Part shown: positions 46,568-55,182 of the stretch, one piece after another
Layout: the number at the start of each line of letters is the position of its first letter
Numbering within the stretch: position 1 is the first letter of the stretch
NCBI GenBank assembly: GCA_020444425.1
Contig: JAHLLB010000019.1
Span: 19,785-83,784, forward strand
Origin: a bacterium
GTDB taxonomy: Bacteria; Electryoneota; Electryoneia; Electryoneales; Electryoneaceae
Length of the DNA stretch: 64,000 nt
Direction: 5' to 3'
Position numbers and translations under genes: made by a program
The notes under the pieces: model-generated
Seen by the model: only the letters and a program-made list of their open reading frames with translations
Database searches by the model: none
Told to the model about the DNA's origin: nothing

Positions 46568-48010
46568 ATGGCTGAAACAACGAACAGCGGCCCGGCTCCG
46601 TCAGCCGTGATCGACCTGAAATCCCGCCTGCCATACCACATCGAGGGCAACGGCTCGGAGGGACGGGTGGAACGTTTCCTCGATGCGTTCGCGGCGGTGC
46701 TCGAGCACACGGATTACAAGCCGTTGCTCGACTCGTATTGCCGGACGACGAACAAGTGCAACCGGTGTTCGGTGACTTGTCCGGTGTACCAGGTGACCGG
46801 CGACCCGCGCGACGTGCCGTGCTACAAAACGACGTTGCTGCTGTCGATCTACCAGCGGTATTTCACGCTTGGCGGGTGGCTCAACGCACGGTTCACCCCG
46901 AATCGTTTCGAGCTGACAGAAGACGTCATCGCGGAGATGGCGGAGGTGTTCTACCGTTGCACCGCCTGCCGCCGTTGCACGCAGGAATGTCCGATGGGGA
47001 TGGATCACGGCCTGATCACCCGTCTCGGGCGCTACATCCTGAGCCTGACCGGGATTGCACCGAAGGCGCTGCAAGTCAGTGTGCGGGAACAGTTGGAGGG
47101 CGAAACGCACAACACGTCCAAGGTTCCGGCGACGGCGATGCTGCACACATTGGAGTTCCTGCAGGAGGAATTCTCCGACCAGTTCGGCATCGATCTGGAC
47201 GTACCGGTTGACAAAAAGAACCGGGACTACGTCTTCTTCTGCGCGGTCAGCGACTACCTGATGGAGCCGGACACCTTGCTCGGCAACCTGGCGGTGTTGC
47301 ACGCCGCCGGTGACTGGGATCGCTGGACCATCGGCACCGGCAATTTCGACGGCATCAACTACGGCTTGTTCTACAGCGACTGGCACCTGGAACGGATCAT
47401 CAAGCAGCTTGTCGGTGAGGTCGATCGTCTGGGTGGGAAAAACATCCTCATCGGTGAATGCGGGCATGCGTCCCGGTCGGCGCACGATTTCGTGCCGGTC
47501 TTCGGTGGTGCGCAGACTCGTCCGGTGGTCAGCTTCATTGAATACACTCTCGACTGCCTGCGCCGGGGCAAGATCAAATTGAACCCGGACATCATCACCG
47601 AGAAGGTAACCTACCACGACCCGTGCAACATGTCGCGCGGCGGCTGGATTGTGAACCAGCCCCGCGAAATCCTCAAATCGTTCGTAAAGGACTACGTCGA
47701 AATGACGCCACATGGCCGCAACAATTACTGCTGCGGCGGCGGTGGCGGGTTGGTGTCCATCGACGAAATCCACGATTTCCGAATGAAGGTTGGCGGGAAA
47801 ACGAAAGCCGACCAGATCGCCGCGACCGGCGCCCAGATCTGCATTGCCCCGTGTGCCAACTGCAAGAAGCAGCTGAAGGAACTGGTTGAGTTTTACGAGA
47901 TCCCGTGCGAGGTGATGGGCCTGCACGACCTGATCCTGAAGGCGATCGAGATCCCCGGCGGCAAGTCGGCGGAGGAACGCAAGGAAGAGGCGGAACTGTA
48001 CGCCATGTGA
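46568..48010 (+). CDS. HdrD/DsrK/HmcF-like iron-sulfur protein (CCG domains)
   Basis: 480-residue cytoplasmic subunit of a membrane redox complex. It has two 4Fe-4S motifs in the N-terminal half (CNRCSVTCPVY; CTACRRCTQECPMG) and two cysteine-rich CCG domains (ECGHASRSAHDF; then HDPCNMSRGG, YCCGGGGGL and CANCKKQL) of the kind that bind the noncubane cluster in heterodisulfide reductase HdrB/HdrD. DsrK, TmcB and HmcF share this plan and link the quinone pool to a cytoplasmic thiol or disulfide. The partner here is unknown. ATG 46568 is preferred over 46556 because GGAG is correctly spaced. Next gene follows after 12 bases. Confidence 0.87.
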   Translation: MAETTNSGPAPSAVIDLKSRLPYHIEGNGSEGRVERFLDAFAAVLEHTDYKPLLDSYCRTTNKCNRCSVTCPVYQVTGDPRDVPCYKTTLLLSIYQRYFTLGGWLNARFTPNRFELTEDVIAEMAEVFYRCTACRRCTQECPMGMDHGLITRLGRYILSLTGIAPKALQVSVREQLEGETHNTSKVPATAMLHTLEFLQEEFSDQFGIDLDVPVDKKNRDYVFFCAVSDYLMEPDTLLGNLAVLHAAGDWDRWTIGTGNFDGINYGLFYSDWHLERIIKQLVGEVDRLGGKNILIGECGHASRSAHDFVPVFGGAQTRPVVSFIEYTLDCLRRGKIKLNPDIITEKVTYHDPCNMSRGGWIVNQPREILKSFVKDYVEMTPHGRNNYCCGGGGGLVSIDEIHDFRMKVGGKTKADQIAATGAQICIAPCANCKKQLKELVEFYEIPCEVMGLHDLILKAIEIPGGKSAEERKEEAELYAM

Positions 48011-48022
48011 TGGAGGATGGGA

Positions 48023-48721
48023 ATGCAAGCCTGGATCGATTTCGCGATGGGGCCGTTGTTCGCCTTCTCGCTGGGTGTGATGGCACTCGGGCTGCTGCGG
48101 CACCTGGTGCTGCAACTGGACACGTTGTTCCGGCGCAAACGCAGCCGGCTCAAATACATGCCGTGGAACAAGATGTTGCACGATTCGCTGGAGTGGGCGC
48201 TGCCGGTCCGTCACCTGACCTCGGGCAACGTAATCTTTTCCAACGCGTCGTTCGTGTTTCACATCGGTGCGATCCTCGTGCCGCTGTTTTACGCCGGCCA
48301 CATCGTGCTCTGGGAACAGTGGCTCGGGGTCAAGCTTTGGTCCATCGGGAACGGCTTCGCGGATGTGCTCACGGTGATCACGATCCTTGCGGTGCTGGTG
48401 CTGCTGGTCAGCCGGATCGCGGTACCGCGCCTGCGCGCGATCAGCCGCAATTCGGACGTCAGCCTGCTGGTGCTGATCCTGTTGCCGTTTATCAGTGGGT
48501 TCCTCGCGGCGCATCCAGCGTTCAACCCGTTGCCGTGGCAGACGATGTTCCTCATCCACCTGCTCAGCGCGGAAGCGTTGTTGATCCTGGTGCCGTTCAC
48601 CAAGCTGAGCCACATCGTGTTGATCTTTTTTGACCGCATCTCGGAAATTCACTGGCAGTTGCGTCCGGGTGCGGGGGATCGTGTCGCGGAGACGGTGCTC
48701 GGCAAGGAGGCGAAGGTATGA
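48023..48721 (+). CDS. NarI/DsrM/HmcE-like membrane cytochrome b
   Basis: 232 residues with five hydrophobic segments and histidines suited to haem b ligation (GLLRHLVLQL, SFVFHIGAIL, YAGHIVLW, LIHLLSAEALL, KLSHIVLIFF), as in the NarI-like subunits of Dsr and Hmc complexes. It should exchange electrons with menaquinone and pair with the HdrD-like protein encoded just before. GGAGG precedes ATG 48023; ATG 48017 is too close to it. The stop overlaps the next start (ATGA). Confidence 0.85.
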   Translation: MQAWIDFAMGPLFAFSLGVMALGLLRHLVLQLDTLFRRKRSRLKYMPWNKMLHDSLEWALPVRHLTSGNVIFSNASFVFHIGAILVPLFYAGHIVLWEQWLGVKLWSIGNGFADVLTVITILAVLVLLVSRIAVPRLRAISRNSDVSLLVLILLPFISGFLAAHPAFNPLPWQTMFLIHLLSAEALLILVPFTKLSHIVLIFFDRISEIHWQLRPGAGDRVAETVLGKEAKV

Positions 48722-49497
48722 TCGGGATGCTGATCGATGTGACGAAATGCGTCGGCTGCGAGAAATGTGTCGCGGCCTGCGTGAAAGCCAACGGCTGCGA
48801 CCCGGCCGCCGCCGACCGTGACCGTGCGACCAGCCCGGACGGGCTTTCCGCGGACCGGTTGACGACGGTGCAGCCGATTGGCTGGGACCATTTCGCGAAG
48901 AAGGCGTGCATGCACTGCCTCGAGCCGAGCTGCGTCAGCGCATGCCTGGTTGGCGGCATCACCCGCAGCGAAAACGGCGCGGTGGTCTACGATCCGGACA
49001 AGTGCATCGGCTGCCGCTACTGCATGCTGGCGTGCCCATTCCACGTTCCGCGCTACGAGTGGTCGGCGAAGGTACCGTTCATGAAGAAATGCGAGCTGTG
49101 TGAAGAGCGTCTGGCAGACGGTGAAATTCCGGCCTGCGCGGACGCCTGCCCGCAAAACGCCATCGAGTTCGGGGAACGGGACGAGTTGCTGCGTCTCGCG
49201 CACCAGCGGATCGGTGAGAATCCGGACGGGTACATCGACCACGTCTGGGGCGAGCACGAGTTCGGCGGCACGAGTGTGCTGTACATCTCGGACGCCGACC
49301 TCGCTGAACTGGGCTGGCCGTCCCCAGATACTGAATCCATTCCGCACCTCGTCGAGCCGGTGATGCACGCGACGCCGATCGTCGGCGGCAGTGTACTCGC
49401 CAGCGTCGCCGGAGTGAACTGGATCGTGCGGCGGCGAATGCAACAGATGCATGGACCGGACGCGTCAAGCAACGGTCACGGGGGTGGCGAACAATGA
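48718..49497 (+). CDS. Ferredoxin-like subunit with four [4Fe-4S] motifs (DsrO/HybA/HmcB-like)
   Basis: 259 residues. The cysteine pattern CVGCEKCVAACVKANGC, CMHCLEPSCVSAC, CIGCRYCMLACP and CELCEERL...CADACP gives four clusters, as in DmsB/NrfC/HybA proteins. A weakly hydrophobic C-terminal segment (IVGGSVLASVAGVNWIV) may anchor it to the membrane. No Tat signal is seen, unlike typical DsrO, so it may face the cytoplasm. It partners the NrfD-like protein encoded next, with which it overlaps by 4 bases. Confidence 0.85.
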   Translation: MIGMLIDVTKCVGCEKCVAACVKANGCDPAAADRDRATSPDGLSADRLTTVQPIGWDHFAKKACMHCLEPSCVSACLVGGITRSENGAVVYDPDKCIGCRYCMLACPFHVPRYEWSAKVPFMKKCELCEERLADGEIPACADACPQNAIEFGERDELLRLAHQRIGENPDGYIDHVWGEHEFGGTSVLYISDADLAELGWPSPDTESIPHLVEPVMHATPIVGGSVLASVAGVNWIVRRRMQQMHGPDASSNGHGGGEQ

Positions 49498-51470
49498 GTG
49501 AGCTTGAACTGACAACCGACCGGACGCAACGAATCAAGGACGTTCTCTGGGCGCTGACTTTTGCTGGCCTGGTGGCGATGCTGCTGCGGTTCGTGTTCGG
49601 ACTTGGCGCGACAACGAACCTCGATGACCGCGTCCCATGGGGACTGTGGAAGATTTTCAACATGATCAGCGGCGCAGCGCTGGCGACTTGTGGCTTTACC
49701 GTAGGCTTCCTCGGCCACGTGTTGCATCTGAAACCATTCGACCGGATGGTAAAACCAGCGATCCTGGTGGCGTTTTTGGGCTACGGCGCATCGTTGTTCG
49801 CGTTGCTGTTCGACATCGGACTGCCGTGGCGATTCTGGCATCCGTTTGTCCACTGGAACATCCACTCGTTCCTGTTTGAGGTGTTCTGGTGTGTCTCGTG
49901 CTACTTCGTGATCACCTTCCTCGAGCTCAGCCCAACACTTCTTGAGCGGCTGGGGCTGGCGAAGTTGCGCGGCGTGCTCAGCAAGGCTGCAGGTGTGTTC
50001 GTTATCATCGGCATCACCCTCTCCAGCCTGCACCACACCTCGCTGGGATCACTGTTCCTGGTGACGCCGCAACGGTTGCACGCGCTGTGGTACAGCCCGA
50101 TCATCTCGCTGCTGTTCATCATCTCGGCGATTGGCGGCGGTCTGATGCTGCTGGCGTTGATCAAAACGCTGCACTCGTGGTGGTACGATCCGAGCCGTGT
50201 GTTTGGCGGGACGATGGTCCGTGAAGGCGTCGTCTGCAAGACCTGCGGCGGGGATTCGGAAAATGGTGCCACACCGGAAGGGCCGGATTTGCACGTGGTT
50301 CGGGCACTGGTCACGGCCGGCGCGTGGGTGCTGAGTGTGTATCTGCTGCTGAAGATCGGCGATCTGGTGTTGCGTCCTGAGGCGCGGGCAGCGCTGCTGG
50401 CGGGCACATGGGAGAGCGTGCTGTATGTCGTCGAACTGTTGTCGGCGGCGATCCTGCCGGTGCTGCTGGTACTGATCAAGCCGGTGCGACGTTCACCCTA
50501 TGCGCTGGCGGTCACCGCTGGCTTGGCTGCGTTCGGGTTGGCGCTGAACCGTGTCGACGTCGGCATCTTCGGGTACTTCCGTGACGCCGGCGAACTCTAC
50601 TTCCCGTCCGCGATTGAGTGGGTGATCACCTTCGGTGTACTCGCCATGGCCGGGCTGGCGTTCTTCTTCATCATCGAAAACTTCAGCGTGTTTGACGACC
50701 GCTGGAAACGTCTCGCCGATTCCGAACTGAAGTTCAGCTCCTCGTTTGACCGCTTGACCTGGGTCTGGAATCATCGGCTGATGACCGGGCTCGAGCGCGC
50801 ATCCCTGATCGCGTTGATCGTACTTCCATTAGCATGGATTACGTTGTATCCGCCGTTCCTCGAGTCCACTCCTCCAGACACCCGCGCCCCGCTGGCGGTG
50901 GATGCCGCACGGGATACACTGCGCATCGACGCGAACCGGGACGGTCTCGACGCCGTCTTCGCCCACACCGCGCACAAGCAGCGGTTGGGTGGCGAGGAAT
51001 CGTGCGTCAACTGCCACCACTTGTCCATGCCCGCCGACCGCGCGACTCCGTGTTCGGAGTGCCACCGTGCAATGGAAGCGGAAACGGTGATCTTCAACCA
51101 CGAGCAGCACTTGGCATGGGTCGCAGAGGACAAGGAACTGGGCGGTTGGATTCCGGAAAACCAGTCCTGCGTCGAATGCCACAGCGGGCAGGCCCGCTCG
51201 GCCGCGTCCGCGAAGGCGTGCATGGAGTGTCACCGTGAAGACATGCACGCAGTGGATCCGGCGAACGGCCGGCTGGCGCAGTTCGCGGCGACCTCGTACC
51301 ACAGCGCGATGCACAACACGTGCATCCCATGCCATACGGAAAACGCGCTGACGCAGAACCGTCCCGAGCTGGATCGTTGCACCACCTGTCATCAGTTCGG
51401 TGTGCCGGAGGGGCTTGAGGAGAACCTCCAGATGCGTGAATTGGTCGAGGTTCGCATCCGCCGTCAGTGA
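49494..51470 (+). CDS. NrfD/HybB-like membrane protein fused to a hexahaem cytochrome c domain
   Basis: 658 residues. Residues about 15-460 are an NrfD/HybB-type quinone-interacting membrane protein with about ten helices (LGATTNLDDRVPWGLWKIFNMISGAAL; LHHTSLGSLFLVTPQRLHALWY is HybB-like). After the last helix (ASLIALIVLPLAWITLY) a periplasmic domain from about 470 carries six CxxCH sites: CVNCH, CSECH, CVECH, CMECH, CIPCH and CTTCH (residues about 503-633). In Dsr and Hmc complexes the cytochrome is a separate protein; here it is fused. It is last in the operon and is followed by a terminator. Confidence 0.87.
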   Translation: MSELELTTDRTQRIKDVLWALTFAGLVAMLLRFVFGLGATTNLDDRVPWGLWKIFNMISGAALATCGFTVGFLGHVLHLKPFDRMVKPAILVAFLGYGASLFALLFDIGLPWRFWHPFVHWNIHSFLFEVFWCVSCYFVITFLELSPTLLERLGLAKLRGVLSKAAGVFVIIGITLSSLHHTSLGSLFLVTPQRLHALWYSPIISLLFIISAIGGGLMLLALIKTLHSWWYDPSRVFGGTMVREGVVCKTCGGDSENGATPEGPDLHVVRALVTAGAWVLSVYLLLKIGDLVLRPEARAALLAGTWESVLYVVELLSAAILPVLLVLIKPVRRSPYALAVTAGLAAFGLALNRVDVGIFGYFRDAGELYFPSAIEWVITFGVLAMAGLAFFFIIENFSVFDDRWKRLADSELKFSSSFDRLTWVWNHRLMTGLERASLIALIVLPLAWITLYPPFLESTPPDTRAPLAVDAARDTLRIDANRDGLDAVFAHTAHKQRLGGEESCVNCHHLSMPADRATPCSECHRAMEAETVIFNHEQHLAWVAEDKELGGWIPENQSCVECHSGQARSAASAKACMECHREDMHAVDPANGRLAQFAATSYHSAMHNTCIPCHTENALTQNRPELDRCTTCHQFGVPEGLEENLQMRELVEVRIRRQ

Positions 51471-51491
51471 TCAAAAGCCGGTGAAATCATT

Positions 51492-51535
51492 CCGCCCGTG
51501 GCAGACTGGGAAGATCCATGCCACGGGCGGTTTCG
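51492..51535 (+). terminator. Rho-independent terminator after the redox-complex operon
   Basis: A perfect 12-bp stem CCGCCCGTGGCA (51492-51503) with its complement at 51519-51530 and a 15-base loop, followed by TTTCGT. It separates the plus-strand operon from the converging minus-strand one. Confidence 0.82.
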
Positions 51536-51607
51536 TCTCATAGTGGGCATCACGGTGTCATTGGAGAGGGTCAGGGGTGACCTCAGGTTCCTGCTCAAGC
51601 ACCTCGT

Positions 51608-52528
51608 TTACAACGCCTCAGGCTGGTTCATTCCATCCAGCCGCGCATGGATCACCGACCACACCTGTCGAATGTCATCCGCGAGGCCGTTGCTTTCGAT
51701 ATCCAGCACCGACTTGCCTTCGAGCTGCGCGCGGCTGAAAGCGTTGTCGTAGCGGATTCGTCCCGCGAACTCCAGGCCCTGTTCCTTCGCCAGCGTTTCG
51801 ATTTCATCTGCCAGCTGCGGGTTGACATCCCAGCGGTTGACCGCGACCAGAGTCGGAATGCCGAACCCATCGGCCAGTTCGGCGATGCGTTTCAGGTCGT
51901 GCATACCGCTGACGCTCGGCTCGGTCACAATCAACGCCATGTCCGCTCCGGTCAGGGATGCGATCACTGGACATCCGATTCCGGGGGAGCCGTCGATCAG
52001 GATAGTGTCCAACTCGCGCATGGTAGCCAGCTCTCGCGCCTGTTCACGAACCAGGCCGACCAGCTTGCCGGAGTTCTCTCCCGCGACACCGAGCCGCGCG
52101 TGCACCATCGGCCCGCAGCGGGTTTTCGACAGCAGCACATGTCCATCCTCGCCGTCGTAGAGGTCGATCGCTTTTTCCGGACAGAACCAGGCACACACGC
52201 CGCAACCTTCACACAGGTGCGGGTTAACCGTGGGATGGAAGGCCATCGAGGACCCGTTTCCGCCGGTCGGCAGGATCGCGTCGAAACGGCACATGGCTTC
52301 ACAGATGCCGCAGTCGGTGCAACGATCCGGGTCAATTGATGCGCGCACTCGGCCGGAGAATGGTTCCCGCAGCACCAGTTCGGAGTGATGGATCAGGTGC
52401 AGGTTGGACGCGTCCACATCACAATCCGCCAGGACACATTCAGCAGCGAGCGTGGCGAACGCCGCCACTAGCGAGGTCTTGCCTGTGCCACCCTTGCCAC
52501 TGATCACAACCAGTTCCGTCGGTTTCAT
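51608..52528 (-). CDS. MinD/Mrp-type ATPase with inserted ferredoxin domain (ORP operon type)
   Basis: 306 residues. P-loop KGGTGKTSLVAAFA at the N-terminus, a two-cluster ferredoxin insert (CTDCGICEAMCRFDAI; CEGCGVCAWFCPEKAI) at about 65-120, then the ParA/MinD motif IDGSPGIGCPVIASL. Proteins of this type occur in pairs in the orange protein (ORP) operons of Desulfovibrio and other anaerobes; they are thought to handle iron-sulfur or Mo-Cu cluster assembly. Last gene of a nine-gene minus unit; its start overlaps the paralogue upstream by 4 bases. Confidence 0.9.
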   Translation of the reverse strand: MKPTELVVISGKGGTGKTSLVAAFATLAAECVLADCDVDASNLHLIHHSELVLREPFSGRVRASIDPDRCTDCGICEAMCRFDAILPTGGNGSSMAFHPTVNPHLCEGCGVCAWFCPEKAIDLYDGEDGHVLLSKTRCGPMVHARLGVAGENSGKLVGLVREQARELATMRELDTILIDGSPGIGCPVIASLTGADMALIVTEPSVSGMHDLKRIAELADGFGIPTLVAVNRWDVNPQLADEIETLAKEQGLEFAGRIRYDNAFSRAQLEGKSVLDIESNGLADDIRQVWSVIHARLDGMNQPEAL

Positions 52529-53397
52529 CCTTGCACCCGTTCGTTTGTGGTGATCTCTGCTGCCGCAACCACGTCCTCCAGCAGTTTGGTGAACACCTCC
52601 CGGTAGTCAGGGAGGGCGTCAACGACCAGCTCTCCGCTGGAACATTTCTCGGCGATGCGGCGGTCTTCGTCAATCTCGGCAAGGACACGGAAACCGTTCT
52701 CCTCGCACCAGCGTCTGGTTTCGCCATGGTCGAGATCGGCACGGTTCAGCATCACGGCGAACGGTCGTTTCAGTGCTTGCGCCAGGTCAATCGCCAGGGC
52801 GAGATCGTGCCGGCCGAACGGTGTCGCTTCAGCGACAAAGAGCACGAAATCGGCGTCACGCACCGTCTCCACCGCCGGGCAGGCGGTCCCGGGCGGAGAA
52901 TCGAGGATGGTCAGGGTTTCGTCGCCAGCCTGCTGTTTCACCGCTTTCACAACCGGCGGAGCGATGGCCTCCCCCACCTTCAGCACACCGGTGCAGACTT
53001 TCAACGCGCCAGCGTGGCCGGCGTCGATGTGTCCAACCAGCCGTGGTTCCTCGTGGATGGCGTGTTCCGGGCAGACATGCACGCATCCGCCGCAGGAGTG
53101 GCACAATTCGTTGAACAGCAGCACCTTGTCGCTGAGCACGGCAAGCGCATTGTAGCGGCAGATGTCGGAACACAGGCCACAGTGCGTGCACACGTCCTGG
53201 TTGATCACCGGTTTTGGTACATGCACGGGGATGACGTTTTCGATATCCGGCTTGAGAAACAACGCCGCATTCGGTTCTTCCACATCGCAGTCAAGAAATG
53301 CCGTTTTAACGCCCTGTTGCGCGGCGGTCCACGCCAGGTTGGTCGCAACCATCGTCTTCCCGGCTCCGCCTTTCCCGCTGGCGATCGCGAGTTTCAT
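52525..53397 (-). CDS. MinD/Mrp-type ATPase with inserted ferredoxin domain (paralogue)
   Basis: 290 residues, similar in plan to the neighbouring ATPase: P-loop GKGGAGKTMVATNLAW, a DCDVEEPNAALFL segment, ferredoxin insert with CTHCGLCSDICRYNAL and CHSCGGCVHVCPEHAI, and the switch-like LDSPPGTACPAVETV. The two proteins probably form a heterodimer. It lies 6 bases after the TrmO-like gene. Cytoplasmic; substrate cluster not known. Confidence 0.9.
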   Translation of the reverse strand: MKLAIASGKGGAGKTMVATNLAWTAAQQGVKTAFLDCDVEEPNAALFLKPDIENVIPVHVPKPVINQDVCTHCGLCSDICRYNALAVLSDKVLLFNELCHSCGGCVHVCPEHAIHEEPRLVGHIDAGHAGALKVCTGVLKVGEAIAPPVVKAVKQQAGDETLTILDSPPGTACPAVETVRDADFVLFVAEATPFGRHDLALAIDLAQALKRPFAVMLNRADLDHGETRRWCEENGFRVLAEIDEDRRIAEKCSSGELVVDALPDYREVFTKLLEDVVAAAEITTNERVQG

Positions 53398-53403
53398 CGT
53401 GGG

Positions 53404-53931
53404 TCAATCCTTCCATCTGGTTTCGGGTTCCGGTACCGGTGGAGCGGGGTTGTAATTGCGCCGTCCCAACCGTTCGGCGGTTGCGTCGTCGAGGCTGTCC
53501 TGCCAGCCGTTCCGGCGTGTCTGCACGTTGTCAAACCGTTCGGTGTACGGCTTGATGTCGAGCAGCGGTGTGCCGTCGAGGATGTCCACCCCTCGCACAT
53601 CGAGGATGTTTTCATCCCGGCTGATCAGCTCGACAATACTCATCCCGATCGGGTTGGGACGACTCGGTGCACGGGTGGCAAACAGCCCGCGAATCTCGTC
53701 GCTCAGGAACGGTTTCAGCTTGAGCTTCACCGGCCCGGCCTTATGCAGCCAGTAAATCAGGTAGAGGTGCGAGAATCGGTCGATGTCGGCCAGCGCGTCG
53801 AGGTATTTCTCGTCCACGACGACGGTGCCAATGCAATCCTGCGCAAACTTTGGCTGGATCGGGGTTTTCTCCGGATCGGTGTGAACGCTGCGGATAACAC
53901 CAATCGGGTGCATGGTCACTGAATCGCTCAT
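53404..53931 (-). CDS. TrmO/TsaA-like methyltransferase-fold protein
   Basis: 175 residues with the family opening MHPIGVIRSVHTDPEKTPIQ and the motif RAPSRPNPIGMSIVELI found in TrmO (YaeB/VirR), which uses S-adenosylmethionine to methylate threonylcarbamoyladenosine in tRNA. Copies embedded in ORP/NifX clusters of anaerobes suggest a different substrate, possibly a small molecule or cofactor, but this is inference. Its ATG overlaps the stop of the NifX-like gene before it (ATGA). Confidence 0.82.
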   Translation of the reverse strand: MSDSVTMHPIGVIRSVHTDPEKTPIQPKFAQDCIGTVVVDEKYLDALADIDRFSHLYLIYWLHKAGPVKLKLKPFLSDEIRGLFATRAPSRPNPIGMSIVELISRDENILDVRGVDILDGTPLLDIKPYTERFDNVQTRRNGWQDSLDDATAERLGRRNYNPAPPVPEPETRWKD

Positions 53932-54290
53932 GACCAGTGTCCCCGGACATTGGCACCACCGGCGGGCTTAAGCGATCCGTTGTTGTATTGTTCCAACGCG
54001 TTTGCCACCGTGGACGCCTGGATGTTGAACACCTCAACGCCGGCCGCCTGGAGCACGTCCCACGCTTTCGGCCCGCAATGGCCGGTCAACAGGACTTGCG
54101 CGCCACGCTGGCAAACCGATTGCGCCGCCTGAATCCCTGCGCCGCGAGCGGCCTGGGCGTTCGCCTGATTGTCGATCACCTCGAACGCTGATTGTTCGAG
54201 ATCGTAGATGAGGAAATGGGGCGCACGGCCAAACCGTGCTTCGAACGGTGCTTCCAGGTCAGTGCCGGATGTGGTTACCGCGATTTTCAC
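53928..54290 (-). CDS. NifX/ORP-family protein
   Basis: 120 residues, beginning KIAVTTSGTDLEAPFEARFGRAPHFLIYDLE and continuing to QVLLTGHCGPKAWDVLQAAGVEVF, the core of NifX/NifB-C/orange protein domains. ORP carries an unusual sulfido molybdenum-copper cluster held without protein ligands. Start codon is GTG with GAGGA upstream. It is one of three NifX-type genes in this operon and shares more with the one at 54845 than with the one at 56083. Confidence 0.87.
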   Translation of the reverse strand: MKIAVTTSGTDLEAPFEARFGRAPHFLIYDLEQSAFEVIDNQANAQAARGAGIQAAQSVCQRGAQVLLTGHCGPKAWDVLQAAGVEVFNIQASTVANALEQYNNGSLKPAGGANVRGHWS

Positions 54291-54306
54291 GTTGCTGGTC
54301 CTCGTA

Positions 54307-54750
54307 TCAGTTGTAGGCTTCCATCGTGTCTGTTGACTCCTCCATCAGCTCGCCCGCAAGCTCGCGCATGCCGGAGTCTTTCCAGAACGGAAGCTGCTCA
54401 TGTGCCTGCAGATACTTCAGCGGGATCGGGTGCGTGCCGACCACAACCGGCAGTTGATGAACCGTCTCGATGTACGTTTTGAAATCGGCGAGGTACGGGC
54501 ACGGCGGATACCCCACCACGAACCCGGTCGCCAGATGCACCACCTCGGCACCGTTCTTCTTGAACTCGGCGGGGACGTATTCGATGTTGCCGCCGGGACA
54601 GCCGCCGCAGGTGGAATACCCGACGATCTCCACATCCTCATCTGCCGGGTAGCGGGCAAAACCACCTTTCCGTTCACGCAGCGCCCGGAAGCATTTTCCT
54701 CCACCGCAGTTGCGGTACCGGTCACAGATGATGACCGCGATTTTTGTCAT
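54307..54750 (-). CDS. CGGC-domain protein
   Basis: 147 residues with the CGGC-domain arrangement: N-terminal CDRYRNCGGGKCFRAL, central YSTCGGCPGGNIEYV and VVGYPPCPYLADF. Conserved cysteines and histidines suggest metal or cluster binding. CGGC proteins are common in anaerobes and have no proven activity. It is spaced 16 bases from the next NifX-like gene and is part of the same unit. Confidence 0.85.
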   Translation of the reverse strand: MTKIAVIICDRYRNCGGGKCFRALRERKGGFARYPADEDVEIVGYSTCGGCPGGNIEYVPAEFKKNGAEVVHLATGFVVGYPPCPYLADFKTYIETVHQLPVVVGTHPIPLKYLQAHEQLPFWKDSGMRELAGELMEESTDTMEAYN

Positions 54751-54844
54751 CAGAATCCTCGGTTTTGCCCGGACACAGGTCCGGGCTCAGTCGGGTTCAC
54801 AAAGCTGCGGTTGGCATTCAGTGCTGCGTTGCTCCAGCTGTTCC

Positions 54845-55174
54845 TTACACGCTCGCGTGCAAGGCGTTGAACTGGTTGAACGCGTCCGCGACGGTCGTCG
54901 CCTCCAGCTCGCAGACATCAATTCCTTCAGATTTCAGCTGCTGTACGGCTTGAGCGTCACCGTGGCCGGTCACCAGCGTGTCGACGCCGATCCGTTGCAG
55001 AGCGTGAGCGAGCTGCGCCCCGGCTTGCTGGTTCTGATTTGCAGGCTGACAACCCGGCAGGGTTTTAAAGGTCCTGCTGGATCTGTCGTACAACAGAATG
55101 TGACTCGCCCGTGTGATGTGGGGTTCGAATGCCGCCTGCAACGAATCGCCGCATGTTGTGAATGCAATTCGCAT
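54845..55174 (-). CDS. NifX/ORP-family protein (paralogue)
   Basis: 109 residues, MRIAFTTCGDSLQAAFEPHITRASHILLYD then IGVDTLVTGHGDAQAVQQLKSEGIDVCE, a further NifX/ORP-like domain. The family's usual conserved residues around the cluster pocket are only partly visible. ATG 55174 follows GAGGG; a GTG at 55186 would add four residues and overlap the previous gene. A gap of 94 bases follows before the CGGC gene. Confidence 0.83.
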   Translation of the reverse strand: MRIAFTTCGDSLQAAFEPHITRASHILLYDRSSRTFKTLPGCQPANQNQQAGAQLAHALQRIGVDTLVTGHGDAQAVQQLKSEGIDVCELEATTVADAFNQFNALHASV

Positions 55175-55182
55175 GGTCGCCC

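Noticed and set aside
46601..48652. Minus-strand frame of about 680 codons opposite the HdrD-like and cytochrome b genes
   Set aside because: Shadow frame: same kind of Arg/His/Gln-rich translation, overlapping two well-supported genes.
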